From positions 1 through 64,000 of the forward strand of contig NZ_CP030239.1 in the NCBI RefSeq assembly GCF_003285265.1: 64,000 nt of DNA. Direction: 5' to 3'. The DNA comes from Paracoccus mutanolyticus. Lineage in GTDB: Bacteria; Pseudomonadota; Alphaproteobacteria; Rhodobacterales; Rhodobacteraceae. Below, in pieces: positions 11,029-21,883 of the stretch (its first letter is position 1; each line of letters opens with the position of its first letter). The notes below the pieces were generated by a model. It did not search any database, had not been told where the DNA came from, and saw nothing but the letters and a program-made list of their open reading frames with translations. Position numbers and translations under genes: made by a program.

Positions 11029-11173
11029 TTGCCTTTCCGGGACGGCGCATGTCCCGCCAACCTATCGCATGGCAAGGCAACACAAAGTTGACGGGCCGCC
11101 CGGCGAACGCCCCTGACAAGGATGCGGACGCATGGTAAGTCGTCCCGACAACTTGGACCAAAGGAAGAGAACC

Positions 11174-11917
11174 ATGGCCAACAGGACGTCTGCGGCTCTG
11201 CTCGCCGCCATCTTCAGCATCGCCGGAGCGACCGGCGCGATGGCGCAAACCACCGAGGCCCCGGCCCCCGCCGCACCCGCGGCTCAGGCACCCGCAGCCG
11301 ATGCCCCAGCCACGCCGCCCGCGGCCGAGGCGCCCGCCGCCGGCACCGAGGCCCCTGCCGCAGCCGCCCCGGCCGAGACGGGCGAGCCCAAGGTCGGCCA
11401 GACCTATGCCCGCTCGACCCACGGCGACTGGACGCTGCGCTGCATGAAGACGGCGGAGGGCAAGGACCCGTGCGAGCTTTACCAGTTGCTCAAGGACGCG
11501 CAGGGCGCCTCCGTCGCGGAAACCTCGGTGCTGCCGATGACCGGCAACGTCCAGGCCGTGGTGACCTTTGTGGCGCCGCTGGAAACCGACCTTCAGGCCG
11601 GGCTTGGCCTGCAGATCGACACCGGCAAGGAGGCGCGCTATCCCTTCATGCTGTGCGCGCCGGTGGGCTGCATCTCGCGCATTGGCCTGACCGAGGCCGA
11701 GGTCGCCCCCCTCAAGAAAGGCAACGCGGCGACCGTTTCGGTCCTGCCCTTCGGCGCGCCCAAGGAGCAGATGGTCCGGCTGAACCTGTCGCTCAAGGGC
11801 TTTACCGCCGGCATGGATGCCCTGGTCCAGGCGAACAAGGCCGTGGCCCAGGCCCAGCCCGCCCCGGCACCCGCGCCCGCTGCCGCCCCTGCTCCGGCCC
11901 CGGCCGCCAAGCCCTGA
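11174..11917 (+). CDS. IalB-type (invasion-associated locus B) secreted protein
   Basis: A 247-residue exported protein. Residues 1-25 form a signal peptide ending AMAQ. An Ala/Pro-rich linker of about 45 residues follows, then the IalB domain from about residue 72 (YARSTHGDWTLRC) with four cysteines in pairs (RCMKTAEGKDPC and LCAPVGC), probably disulfide-bonded in the periplasm. The C-terminus is another Ala/Pro repeat tail. The start at 11174 is set by AAGGAAGAGA just upstream. IalB proteins are linked to host invasion in Bartonella but are common in free-living alphaproteobacteria, so no virulence role should be read in. A strong terminator follows at 11943. Confidence 0.85.
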   Translation: MANRTSAALLAAIFSIAGATGAMAQTTEAPAPAAPAAQAPAADAPATPPAAEAPAAGTEAPAAAAPAETGEPKVGQTYARSTHGDWTLRCMKTAEGKDPCELYQLLKDAQGASVAETSVLPMTGNVQAVVTFVAPLETDLQAGLGLQIDTGKEARYPFMLCAPVGCISRIGLTEAEVAPLKKGNAATVSVLPFGAPKEQMVRLNLSLKGFTAGMDALVQANKAVAQAQPAPAPAPAAAPAPAPAAKP

Positions 11918-11942
11918 GGCAACCGGAATAGTAAATGACACA

Positions 11943-11972
11943 GGGCCGGGTCGCAAAGACCCGGCCCTTTTT
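11943..11972 (+). terminator. Intrinsic terminator after the IalB gene
   Basis: GGGCCGGGTC-GCAAA-GACCCGGCCC, a perfect ten-pair stem, followed by TTTTT. Confidence 0.9.
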
Positions 11973-12021
11973 CATGTCCGCAAGGCTTGGCAGGCCCCGA
12001 GAGGCCTGCCGGATGCCCGTC

Positions 12022-13566
<1,545 letters not shown>

Positions 13567-13777
13567 AGGGTTCGCTCCTTCGGTGCCGAGCATGCGCCGC
13601 TCGTGCCGCAATATGCTCATGTTCAAGGGGATTTTCAGGCCCGTTGCAAATGAACCACGCTCGCAAAGAATGAACTGATCGTGACTTGCCGCGCGGCCAA
13701 GGTCAATGGGGCGCGGGTGGGTTGACGCGGCCCCGCGGCGGTGGCTTCAAGACCACGACCCCTGCCGGAGGATCCCG

Positions 13778-14368
13778 ATGCGACGCCTTGCCGCCCTTGC
13801 CCTGATGCTGACCTGCCTGCTGCCGGCCGCCGCGCCCGCGGCCGACGATACCCAAAGCCTCAAGCAGGCCGTCTTTAACGACCCCGGCGCGCCGGTGCTG
13901 GGCAATCCCCAAGGCCGCGTCACCCTGGTCGAGTTTTCCGACTACAACTGCGGCTTCTGCCGCAAGGCCATGCCCGAGGTTGCGGCCTTTCTAGCCGAGC
14001 ACCCCGACGTCCGGCTGGTGATCCACGAAACGCCCATCTTCGGCGAAGGCTCGCGCTATGCGGCGATGGCCGCGCTGGCCGCGGACCGGCAGGGCAAGTA
14101 TCCGGCGTGCCATCGTGCGCTGATGCAGATGCGCGGGCGCGCGGAAAGGGCATCGGTCCTGCGCGCCGCCCGCGCGGTCGGGCTGGATACCGACCGGCTG
14201 GAGCGCGACATGCAGGCGCCCGAGATCACCGCCCGGATCGAAGCGACGCTGGATCTGGCCGATCGGATCGGGCTGGTGGGAACGCCCAGCTTTGTCGCGG
14301 GCGATCAGGCCATCTTCGGCTATCTGTCGCGCGAGGACCTGGCGGCGCTGGTCGCCGGCGGATCCTAG
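13778..14368 (+). CDS. DsbA-family thiol:disulfide oxidoreductase
   Basis: A 196-residue periplasmic protein with a signal peptide ending APAADD and a thioredoxin fold. The active site is [15 protein letters not shown] (CGFC), and the cis-proline loop is VGTPSFV near the C-terminus. This is the Com1/ScsC-like branch of DsbA proteins, which introduce or isomerise disulfides. GGAGG lies just before the ATG at 13778. The TAG stop shares the tetranucleotide CTAG with the stop of convergent trpB. Confidence 0.88.
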   Translation: MRRLAALALMLTCLLPAAAPAADDTQSLKQAVFNDPGAPVLGNPQGRVTLVEFSDYNCGFCRKAMPEVAAFLAEHPDVRLVIHETPIFGEGSRYAAMAALAADRQGKYPACHRALMQMRGRAERASVLRAARAVGLDTDRLERDMQAPEITARIEATLDLADRIGLVGTPSFVAGDQAIFGYLSREDLAALVAGGS

Positions 14369-15596
14369 ACCTTCATGTCGAATCCGAGGTGCTTGGCCAC
14401 GGTGAAGATGTCCTTGTCGCCCCTGCCCGACAGGTTCACCACGATGATGTGATCGCGGGGCAGGGTCGGAGCGATCTTGATGACATGGGCCAGGGCGTGG
14501 CTGGGTTCCAGCGCCGGGATGATGCCTTCCAGTTGGCACAGTGTCTGGAAGGCGGCCAGCGCCTCGTCGTCGGTAACGCTGACATAGTCGGCGCGGCCCT
14601 GATCCTTCAGCCAGGCGTGTTCGGGACCGATGCCGGGATAATCCAGTCCCGCGCTGATCGAATGCCCTTCCAGGATCTGGCCCTCGTGGTCCATCAGCAG
14701 ATAGGTGCGGTTGCCGTGCAGGACGCCCGGCCGTCCGCCGGTCAGGCTGGCGCAATGCTGCATGCGGTCGTCGACGCCCTTGCCGCCGGCCTCGACCCCG
14801 ATGATGCGCACCGTCGGATCGTCCAGGAACGGGTGGAACAGGCCCATGGCGTTCGAGCCGCCGCCGATGGCCGCGATGACGGTATCGGGCAGCCGCCCCT
14901 CGCCTTCCTGTTCCTCAAGCTGCCAGCGGGTTTCGCGGCCGATGATGGCCTGGAAATCGCGCACCATCGCCGGATAGGGATGCGGCCCCGCGACCGTGCC
15001 GATGCAATAGAAGGTATCGCGCACATTCGTCACCCAGTCGCGCAGCGCGTCGTTCATCGCGTCCTTGAGCGTGCCGCGGCCCGAGGTCACCGGAACCACC
15101 TCGGCCCCCAAGAGACGCATGCGGAACACGTTCGGCGCCTGGCGTTCAACGTCATGCGCGCCCATGTAGACGATGCATTTCAGGCCGAAGCGGGCGCAGA
15201 CCGTCGCTGTCGCCACACCGTGCTGACCGGCGCCGGTTTCGGCGAGATCCGGGTCTGGCCCATGCGGCGCGCCAGCAGGATCTGGCCCAGGACGTTGTTG
15301 ATCTTGTGGCTGCCGGTGTGGTTCAGCTCTTCGCGCTTGAGATAGATCTTGGCGCCGCCGAGCGCCTCGGTCAGGCGCGGGGCGAAGTAGAGCGGGCTGG
15401 GGCGGCCAACGTAATGCGCCCAGAGATCGTTCATCTCGGCCCAGAAGTCGGGATCGTCCTTGGCGCGTTCGTATTCAGCCTGCAGGTCCAGGATCAGCGG
15501 CATCAGCGTCTCGCTGACGAAGCGGCCGCCGAAGATGCCGAAGCGACCCTGGTCGTCCGGGCCGTTCATGAAGCTGTTGATGAGATCTTCGGCCAT
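14365..15596 (-). CDS. trpB: Tryptophan synthase beta chain, with one frame break
   Basis: Cytoplasmic PLP enzyme that joins indole and serine to make tryptophan, acting with TrpA (not in this window). The PLP lysine lies in [10 protein letters not shown], and the phosphate-binding loop GGGSNAMG is present. One base is missing near 15247, where [12 protein letters not shown] should read through; repaired length is 410 residues, normal for the family. It follows trpF on the same strand at a 91-base gap, forming a trpFB block as in many alphaproteobacteria. Confidence 0.93.
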
Positions 15597-15687
15597 GGCT
15601 CTCCTCGCGGGCGCTGCTGAATGGGTATTTGGGAAACAGTGAAATCCCGTTGGGGTTTCTTACTGCCGAAGGCCGGTTGGGTAAAGC

Positions 15688-16335
15688 TTACAGGACGGGC
15701 GCGGTCGCGCGGGCAACGAACTGACGGATCCGTTCCGCGTCCTTGACGCCCGGTGCGCTTTCCACGCCCGAGGACACGTCCACCCCCTGCGCCCGGGTCA
15801 GCCGGATCGCGGCGTTGACGTTTTCGGGCGTCAGCCCGCCCGCCAGCAGCCAGGGCTTGAGCATCTGCCGCCCGACCAACAGCCGCCAGTCGAAGGCCAG
15901 CCCGTTGCCGCCGGGCAGCGCCGCATCCCTTGGCGGCTTGGCATCGACCAGCAGCATGTCGGCGGCCAGCCCATAATCCCACAGTCGGTCCAGGTCGGCG
16001 GGTTCGGCGATGCCCACGGCCTTCATCACCGGCAGGCCGGTCAGAGCCTTGACCTCGGCCACGCGGGCCGGGGTTTCGGTGCCGTGAAGCTGGACGATGT
16101 CCAGCGGCACCCGGTCCAGCACCGATTGCAGCGCGGCGTCGTCGGGATCGACGAACAGGCCCACGCGCGCGATGCCGACGGGCACCCGGGTCGCCAGTTC
16201 GGCCGCTAGTTCTGGCGTGACGTGGCGTGGGGATTTCGGGAAGAACACAAAGCCCAGGTAGCGCGCGCCAGCAGAGACGGCGGCATCCACCGCCCCAGCG
16301 TCCTTCAGCCCGCAGATCTTGACCGAAACGGGCAT
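15688..16335 (-). CDS. trpF: Phosphoribosylanthranilate isomerase
   Basis: A 215-residue TIM-barrel enzyme of tryptophan synthesis converting N-(5'-phosphoribosyl)anthranilate to CdRP. Visible motifs are VKICGLKD with the catalytic cysteine, GFVFFPKSPR, VQLHGTE and the C-terminal phosphate site GVDVSSGVE. Complete with no frame break. Its start overlaps the lapA stop by one base (TGATG), so it is translated from the lapA transcript. Confidence 0.95.
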   Translation of the reverse strand: MPVSVKICGLKDAGAVDAAVSAGARYLGFVFFPKSPRHVTPELAAELATRVPVGIARVGLFVDPDDAALQSVLDRVPLDIVQLHGTETPARVAEVKALTGLPVMKAVGIAEPADLDRLWDYGLAADMLLVDAKPPRDAALPGGNGLAFDWRLLVGRQMLKPWLLAGGLTPENVNAAIRLTRAQGVDVSSGVESAPGVKDAERIRQFVARATAPVL

Positions 16336-16718
16336 CAGCGGGTCGCGGGCAGCGCCGTGCGTGGCCGGGCAGCGGAATCGTCCAGGATCGCCAGAACCTC
16401 GTCCCGGGGTTCGGCGTGCTTGCGGCGGATGTCGCCCACCTCGCGTTCAAGCCGGGCGAGTTCCTGGGCACGGGCACGCGCCTCGGCGCGGATGCCGGAT
16501 TCGCGCAGCCATTCCCAGACCAGCCCCACGATCAGGCCGAAGACCATGGCCAGGAACAGCGCCAGGAACGCCGGCAGGCTGAGCGACCACTGGCCGCCGG
16601 TAAAGCGCGCCAGGCTTTCGGGAACAAGACTGACGGTGATGGTGCCGCGGTTCGCCGTGGCAACGAGGACCAGCACGATGGCCAGGACCGCAAGAAAGAA
16701 AAGCCGGATCGCCCGCAT
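16335..16718 (-). CDS. lapA: LapA-domain membrane protein
   Basis: A 127-residue inner-membrane protein with two hydrophobic helices (about residues 5-22 and 47-68) and a C-terminal cytoplasmic coiled-coil (ESGIRAEARARAQELARLE). LapA (YciS) takes part in lipopolysaccharide assembly control with LapB and FtsH in enterobacteria; lapB is not in view. Located between ihfB and trpF, the usual alphaproteobacterial order. Confidence 0.8.
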   Translation of the reverse strand: MRAIRLFFLAVLAIVLVLVATANRGTITVSLVPESLARFTGGQWSLSLPAFLALFLAMVFGLIVGLVWEWLRESGIRAEARARAQELARLEREVGDIRRKHAEPRDEVLAILDDSAARPRTALPATR

Positions 16719-16752
16719 GAGTCACCCCAGGAAATTGCCCGGCCAATCTGGA

Positions 16753-17040
16753 CTATTCGCCGTCGCCGTTCAACCGCTCGCGCAGCAACTTCCCCGTCTT
16801 GAAGAAGGGAACGTGCTTTTCGTCGACGCTGACGGATTCGCCGGTGCGCGGATTGCGGCCCTGACGAGCGTCGCGTTTCTTGACGGAAAAGGCGCCAAAG
16901 CCGCGCAATTCCACCCTGTCGCCGCGCGCCATGGCATTGATGATCTCCTCGAAGACCGTATTCACGATCCGCTCGACATCGCGCTGGAAGAGGTGGGGGT
17001 TCTCTTCGGAGATCTTCTGGATCAGTTCTGATCGGATCAT
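16753..17040 (-). CDS. ihfB: Integration host factor subunit beta
   Basis: A 95-residue DNA-bending protein that pairs with IhfA. The start [10 protein letters not shown], the [10 protein letters not shown] turn and the DNA-inserting beta arm with its proline ([12 protein letters not shown]) identify it, and the C-terminus carries the IHF-beta type [10 protein letters not shown]. Complete. A likely promoter lies about 45-70 bases upstream. Confidence 0.95.
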   Translation of the reverse strand: MIRSELIQKISEENPHLFQRDVERIVNTVFEEIINAMARGDRVELRGFGAFSVKKRDARQGRNPRTGESVSVDEKHVPFFKTGKLLRERLNGDGE

Positions 17041-17083
17041 TGCGGTTCCCGAATTTGGCTTTCAATCATTCCCTGCCCCGGCA

Positions 17084-17111
17084 ATCTTAGAACAGCCTTG
17101 GCAGCACGCAA
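17084..17111 (-). promoter_or_regulatory. Candidate promoter for ihfB-lapA-trpF-trpB
   Basis: On the minus strand TTGCGT, 16 bases, TAAGAT, placed 44 bases before the ihfB start. Fits a sigma-70-type promoter moderately well. Confidence 0.4.
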
Positions 17112-17175
17112 TGGCAGAACGCGTTGTTCCTGAAAGGGTTGCGAATTTTTTGCGGCCCGGACCAAAGGCAGACAT

Positions 17176-17208
17176 GAAAACGCCCCCGGCCCGCAGGCCG
17201 GAGGCATC
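17176..17208 (-). terminator. Intrinsic terminator after rpsA
   Basis: On the minus strand a stem CCTCCGGCC-TGC-GGGCCGGGGG followed by CGTTTTC, 18 bases beyond the rpsA stop. Confidence 0.8.
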
Positions 17209-17225
17209 CTTGCGATCCGAAAGGA

Positions 17226-18904
17226 TCAGTTCTTGTTCTTGAGCGCGGCGCCCAGGATGTCGCCCAGCGAGGCGCCCGAGTCGGACGAGCCGAACTGTTC
17301 GACGGCCTCACGCTCTTCGGCGATCTCGCGTGCCTTGATCGACAGGCCCAGACGGCGGGTCTTGGTGTCGATGTTGGTGACGCGCACATCGACGTGGTCG
17401 CCGACCTGGAAGCGCTCGGGGCGCTGGTCCTGACGGTCGCGGGCCAGGTCCGAACGGCGGATGAAGGATTTCATGCCATTGTACTCGACCTCGATGCCGC
17501 CTTCCTCGATCGCCGTCACGGTGACGGTGATGACCGAGCCGCGCTTGACGCCTTCGACGGCCTCGGCCATCGCGTCGTTTTCCAGAGCCTTGATCGACAG
17601 CGAGATGCGCTCCTTGTCGATGTCGACTTCCTGGACAACGGCTTTCACCACGTCGCCCTTGCGGAAGTCCTGGATGGCTTCTTCGCCACGGGTATCCCAC
17701 GAGATGTCCGACAGGTGGACCATGCCGTCGATATCGCCTTCCAGGCCGACGAACAGACCGAATTCGGTGATGTTCTTGACTTCGCCTTCGATGACGGTGC
17801 CGACCGGATGGGTTTCGGCGAAGACTTCCCACGGGTTGCGCATGGTCTGCTTCAGACCCAGCGACACGCGGCGCTTGGCCTCGTCGATTTCCAGCACCAT
17901 CACGTCAACCTCTTGCGAGGTCGAGACGATCTTGCCGGGGTGGACGTTCTTCTTGGTCCAGCTCATTTCCGAAACGTGGACCAGCCCCTCGACGCCGGCT
18001 TCCAGCTCCACGAAGGCGCCGTAGTCGGTGATGTTGGTCACGCGGCCCGAATGGACCGAGCCGATCGGGAACTTGTGGCCACCGTGTCCCACGGATCGGA
18101 CTGCAGCTGCTTCATGCCCAGGCTGATGCGGTGGGTGTCCTTGTTGATCTTGACGACCTGGACCTTGACGGTTTCGCCGATCGACAGGATCTCGGACGGG
18201 TGGTTGACGCGGCGCCAGGCCATGTCGGTGACGTGCAGCAGGCCATCGACGCCGCCCAGGTCAACGAAGGCACCGTATTCGGTGATGTTCTTGACCACGC
18301 CCTCGACCGTCTGACCTTCGGTCAGGTTGGCGATGACTTCGGCGCGCTGTTCGGCGCGGCTTTCTTCCAGAATGGCGCGGCGCGACACGACGATGTTGCC
18401 CCGGCGGCGGTCCATTTTCAGGATCTGGAACGGCTGCTTCAGACCCATCAGCGGGCCTGCGTCGCGCACGGGGCGCACGTCAACCTGGCTGCCGGGCAGG
18501 AAGGCCACGGCGCCACCCAGATCGACGGTGAAGCCACCCTTGACGCGGCCAAAGATGGCGCCTTCGACGCGCTCTTCGGCGGCATAGGCTTTCTCGAGCC
18601 GATCCCAGGCTTCCTCGCGGCGGGCTTTCTCGCGCGAGATGCTGGCTTCGCCGCGGGCGTTCTCGACGCGGTCCAGATAGACCTCGACTTCGTCGCCCAC
18701 GTTGATGTTCGGGGCTTCGCCGGGGTTTGCGAATTCTTTCAGATCGACGCGGCCTTCCATCTTGTAGCCGACGTCGATGATGGCCTGGCCCGCCTCGATG
18801 GCGATGACCTTGCCCTTGACCACCGAACCTTCTTCGGGGGTGTCGATGCTGAGGCTTTCGTTAAGGAGGGCCTCGAACTCCTCCATGGTCGCTTTAGCGC
18901 ACAT
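17226..18904 (-). CDS. rpsA: 30S ribosomal protein S1, with one frame break
   Basis: Ribosomal protein that holds mRNA on the 30S subunit. Six S1 (OB-fold) repeats are visible, for example ITEYGAFVDLGGVDGLLHV, ITDYGAFVELEAGVEGLVHV and ITEFGLFVGLEGDIDGMVHL. The start at 18904 (MCAKATMEEFEALL) has AAAGGAAA upstream; an upstream in-frame Met would add MAGKPRKG, which is not family-like. One base is missing near 18078 at DTVA-KFPIG. Repaired length is 559 residues, normal. As the gene is essential, the break is almost certainly an error. Confidence 0.94.
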
Positions 18905-18987
18905 ATAAATCCAGTTTCCTTTTCGCGGTTTTCCGGCCATGCGGTTGTCTCCGCCGGTCTTTTTCTTAGTCATCCGGGATAAGCACA

Positions 18988-19014
18988 AAGGGTCGCGGCA
19001 TGCGCCCGACCCTT
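18988..19014 (-). promoter_or_regulatory. Hairpin in the rpsA leader
   Basis: AAGGGTCG and CGACCCTT are a perfect eight-base inverted repeat with an 11-base loop, about 85 bases upstream of the rpsA start. It could act in S1 autoregulation or be the end of the cmk transcript. Confidence 0.35.
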
Positions 19015-19132
19015 GCTGAAGCGGCCCGTGATGGCCCCGTCACCTTATCCCGACGGGCGCCATATAGCGACAAATGCTCAAGGAAGCAAGGGTTTCAGGC
19101 GCTTCCGCGGGCTTTTTCGATGCTGTCGGCGA

Positions 19133-19713
19133 TCAGGGCCGGGCTTGGGTGCGGGCCCGTTCCGCGATGGCGATGGCGCGGGCGATGGCGTCCTCGATCC
19201 GCAGCGCCGTGGTGTCCAGCGCCTCGGCATCGTCGGCGGGACGCATGGGGGCGACATCGCGGGCAGCGTCGCGGGCGTCGCGTCGCGCAGTTCCGCCAGG
19301 ATCACGCTCGTCCGCCCCGATTCCATCGCGCACGGCGCAAGCGCACGCTGTCGCTTGCGGCATTGCTCCTCCAGCCAGAGGTTGAACGCTTCCCAGCTCG
19401 CGAACTCCGGCACCGCGCCGGGCTCGGTCCGGGCGAAGGCGCGCTGGAATTCCGTCAGCGCCGCGCGCACCTCGGGGATGGCGGCGACGCGGCTGGCGGC
19501 CTGCCCGGCCGCGGCGCTGCGCAGGTCCTCGCGCGCCAGGTCATCAGGGGTCAGGCTGCGCGCCGCCTGCACCGGATCGCCGCCCTTGGCGCCGACCGCC
19601 CGGTAAAGCAGGCCGGTGTCAAGGTGGGCAAAGCCGAAGTGCCGCGCAAGCGCGCGGGCGATCGTCCCCTTGCCCGAGGCGGCTGGTCCGTCGATGGCGA
19701 TGGTAAAAGGCAT
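19133..19713 (-). CDS. cmk: Cytidylate kinase with its central segment replaced
   Basis: CMP/dCMP kinase, essential in nucleotide supply. The N-terminal 100 residues are normal: P-loop [11 protein letters not shown] and [12 protein letters not shown]. The C-terminus is also normal once the frame is shifted: [22 protein letters not shown] and [14 protein letters not shown]. Between them the conserved LDGRDIGTVICP and KLFVTAS block is absent; instead there are about 105 bases reading [20 protein letters not shown] and on, unrelated to Cmk in any frame. The total is about 40 bases shorter than expected. As written the enzyme would lack substrate-binding residues. It is just upstream of rpsA on the same strand, the usual order. 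Confidence 0.8.
19302..19408 (-). other. Unrelated patch inside cmk
   Basis: About 105 bases reading open as [17 protein letters not shown]... replace the catalytic core of Cmk. The sequence looks like real coding DNA of another protein, not a scrambled Cmk. Edges are approximate. Similar in size to the patch in yejA. Confidence 0.55.
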
Positions 19714-19913
19714 GGCGTGGTCCTGGCGCTCGTCCCGCGTTCAATGCCTCAGGTGCGACGCAAGGTCCAGCGGATGCACGCAGACCGCAGCGGCTTTTCA
19801 TGGATGCAGGTCGCCAGGACACCGCAATCGTAGCCGATGTGACGCAAGGTTTCGGACATTTTGCAGCATATGGTTGACCTTCCCGCAATAATCATGCCCT
19901 TGGGTGGTACACC

Positions 19914-20792
19914 ATGGACGATTTGATGAAGAGCAGGGAGTTATTGCCCGCCGTCGAGGAACTTCTCGGCGCAAGAAAGGCCGAGGACGCCTGGACGGTT
20001 TTTACACGCCAGGCCCTGCGGCGCGGCTTTCCACATCAACTTTATGTCGCGCATCGCGTGTTGCGCGGCATGGGCGAACATGTCATCCTGGACGGGGTCG
20101 AACTGTCTTCGCTACCCTACCCGCTTGCGCGCGAAATCGTGAACCGCAAGCTGATGGACCATGTGCCGATGCGCCGTTGGATCGTGCGCAACCAGGGCGC
20201 GCAAAGCTTTGATTGGGCGCGCCGACGCAGGCTGGCGGGCATGCTGACCGCCTCGGAGGCCCTGGCGCTGGAGATCTTCGAGCAGTTCGGCCATGGCGCC
20301 GGCATGGCCCTGAGCCTGGCCGACCGCGCGCCCCGCCTTCGCGGCGGGATCCTGTTCCTGGCGGGGGTCGGCGCCAGCCAGGAGATGGTCGATGCCCGCT
20401 GGTCCCATGCGGGCCGCGAGCTGGAGCTGCTGGCCAACCTGCTGCACCAGCGGCTGGCGCAACTGCCCTATCGCCGGGCCGAGGAGGTCCTGACCATCCG
20501 CCAGCGCGAGGCGCTGGAGCTGACGGGCCTGGGTCTTTCGACGCAGGACATCGCCGAGCGGATGAAAGTGTCCGTCGCCACCGTCGAAAAGCACCTGCGG
20601 CTGGCGCGCAAGGCCCTGGGGGCCAAGACGACCACCCACGCCGTACTGATCGCGTGCAGCCGGCGCGTCATCTTTGTCGATCCGGGCGAGGCATGCAGCA
20701 TGCAGCCCCCCGACCCCGACTTGGGGCAGATCGACACGCCCTGGAACTTTGTCAGTTTCGAGCAGCCGGGGCAGCCTGCCGGTAACGCGTGA
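19914..20792 (+). CDS. LuxR-type regulator with autoinducer-binding-like domain
   Basis: A 292-residue transcription factor. The N-terminal 170 residues resemble the acyl-homoserine-lactone binding domain (KLMDHVPMRRWIVRNQG, SFDW), with only part of the usual ligand-contact pattern. A LuxR helix-turn-helix follows at about residues 190-250 (LTIRQREALELTGLGLSTQD, SVATVEKHLRLARKALG). The C-terminus has an extra 40 residues. No luxI-type synthase is adjacent, so it may be a LuxR solo. It stands alone between cmk and tsf, with a terminator after it. Confidence 0.82.
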   Translation: MDDLMKSRELLPAVEELLGARKAEDAWTVFTRQALRRGFPHQLYVAHRVLRGMGEHVILDGVELSSLPYPLAREIVNRKLMDHVPMRRWIVRNQGAQSFDWARRRRLAGMLTASEALALEIFEQFGHGAGMALSLADRAPRLRGGILFLAGVGASQEMVDARWSHAGRELELLANLLHQRLAQLPYRRAEEVLTIRQREALELTGLGLSTQDIAERMKVSVATVEKHLRLARKALGAKTTTHAVLIACSRRVIFVDPGEACSMQPPDPDLGQIDTPWNFVSFEQPGQPAGNA

Positions 20793-20820
20793 CGCGCCCG
20801 CGGGCAGCGCGCAGACGAAA

Positions 20821-20848
20821 GGCGCCGGCCCCTGGGGACCGGCGCCTT
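20821..20848 (+). terminator. Hairpin terminator between the LuxR gene and tsf
   Basis: GGCGCCGG-CCCCTGGGGA-CCGGCGCC followed by TTGTCGTT. A convergent position between luxR (plus) and tsf (minus); the stem could serve both strands. Confidence 0.65.
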
Positions 20849-20870
20849 GTCGTTCAATGCGAAGGGGCGA

Positions 20871-21781
20871 TCAGGAACCGCTGAGGGTCTTGGCGACCTC
20901 GGCCGCAAAGTCCTCTTCCTTCTTCTCGATGCCTTCGCCGACGGCAACGCGGGCATAGCCGGTGATCTCGACACCCGCTTCCTTGGCGGCCTGCTCGACC
21001 GTCAGGTCGGGGTTGATGACGAAGGACTGGCCCAGCAGGGTGTTTTCCGACAGGAACTTCTTCATCCGGCCCGGGATGATGTTGTTGTGGATCACCTGCT
21101 CGGGCTTCGGCTTGGCGGAGGAGGCGTTTTCCTCAAGCGCCTTGGCGGTCTGGACCTGCAGCTCGCGCTCGACCACGGCCGGGTCCAGCGTTGCCTCGGA
21201 CAGCGACAGCGGGTTGGTCGCGGCGATGTGCTCGCGAACTGCTTGCCGATCGCCTGCGCCTTGTCGGCGGGACCCGTCAGCGCGACCAGCACGCCGATCT
21301 TGCCCATGCCTTCGGCGGCCGAGTTGTGGACATAGGACACCACGGTGTCGCCTTCCAGGACGTGCATCCGGCGGAAGGTCATGTTTTCGCCGATGCGGGC
21401 GATGGCATTGGTGATGACGGTCTCGACCGTCTCGCCGTTCAGGTCGGCGGCCTTGACCACCTCGACCGACTCGCCGGTCTGCAGGGCGACCTTGGCGACT
21501 TCGGCGACCAGCGCCTGGAAGTCCGCGTTCTTGGCGACGAAGTCGGTTTCCGAGTTGATCTCGACCGCGACGCCGCGGCCGTCGGCCACGGCGACGCCCA
21601 CCAGACCCTCGGCGGCGACACGGTCGGCCTTTTTCGCGGCTTTGGCCAGGCCCTTGGTGCGCAGCCAGTCGATGGCGGCATCCATGTCGCCCTCGGTCTC
21701 GGTCAGCGCCTTCTTGGCGTCCATCATGCCCGCGCCCGTCGTCTCGCGCAGCTCTTTCACCATAGCAGCGGTGATAGCCAT
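20871..21781 (-). CDS. tsf: Translation elongation factor Ts, with one frame break
   Basis: Guanine-nucleotide exchange factor for EF-Tu. The N-terminal UBA-like region [20 protein letters not shown] and the core [11 protein letters not shown] are clear. One base is missing near 21238; the protein continues as REHIAA, then [17 protein letters not shown] and ends KTLSGS at 20871. Essential gene, so probably an error. Second gene after rpsB, the standard rpsB-tsf order. Confidence 0.94.
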
Positions 21782-21809
21782 CCCATGTCTCCTTAGCTCT
21801 TCAATGCGT

Positions 21810-21832
21810 CAGGCGGGGCTTATCCCCGCCTG
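21810..21832 (-). other. Hairpin between rpsB and tsf
   Basis: CAGGCGGGG-CTTAT-CCCCGCCTG, a perfect nine-pair stem 29 bases before tsf. It lies just after the rpsB terminator and could modulate tsf translation or act as an RNase processing point. Confidence 0.4.
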
Positions 21833-21845
21833 ATGACTGTTCCGT

Positions 21846-21875
21846 AAAAAACCCCGCCGCCGCAGGCCGCGGGGC
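21846..21875 (-). terminator. Intrinsic terminator between rpsB and tsf
   Basis: On the minus strand GCCCCGCGGCC-TGC-GGCGGCGGGG-TTTTTT, directly after the rpsB stop. A terminator inside the rpsB-tsf pair is expected to lower tsf read-through. Confidence 0.75.
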
Positions 21876-21883
21876 CGTTCCGA

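Noticed and set aside
11241-11370. Ala/Pro-rich repeat as a tandem DNA repeat element
   Set aside because: It is the coding sequence for the linker of the IalB protein, with varied codons.
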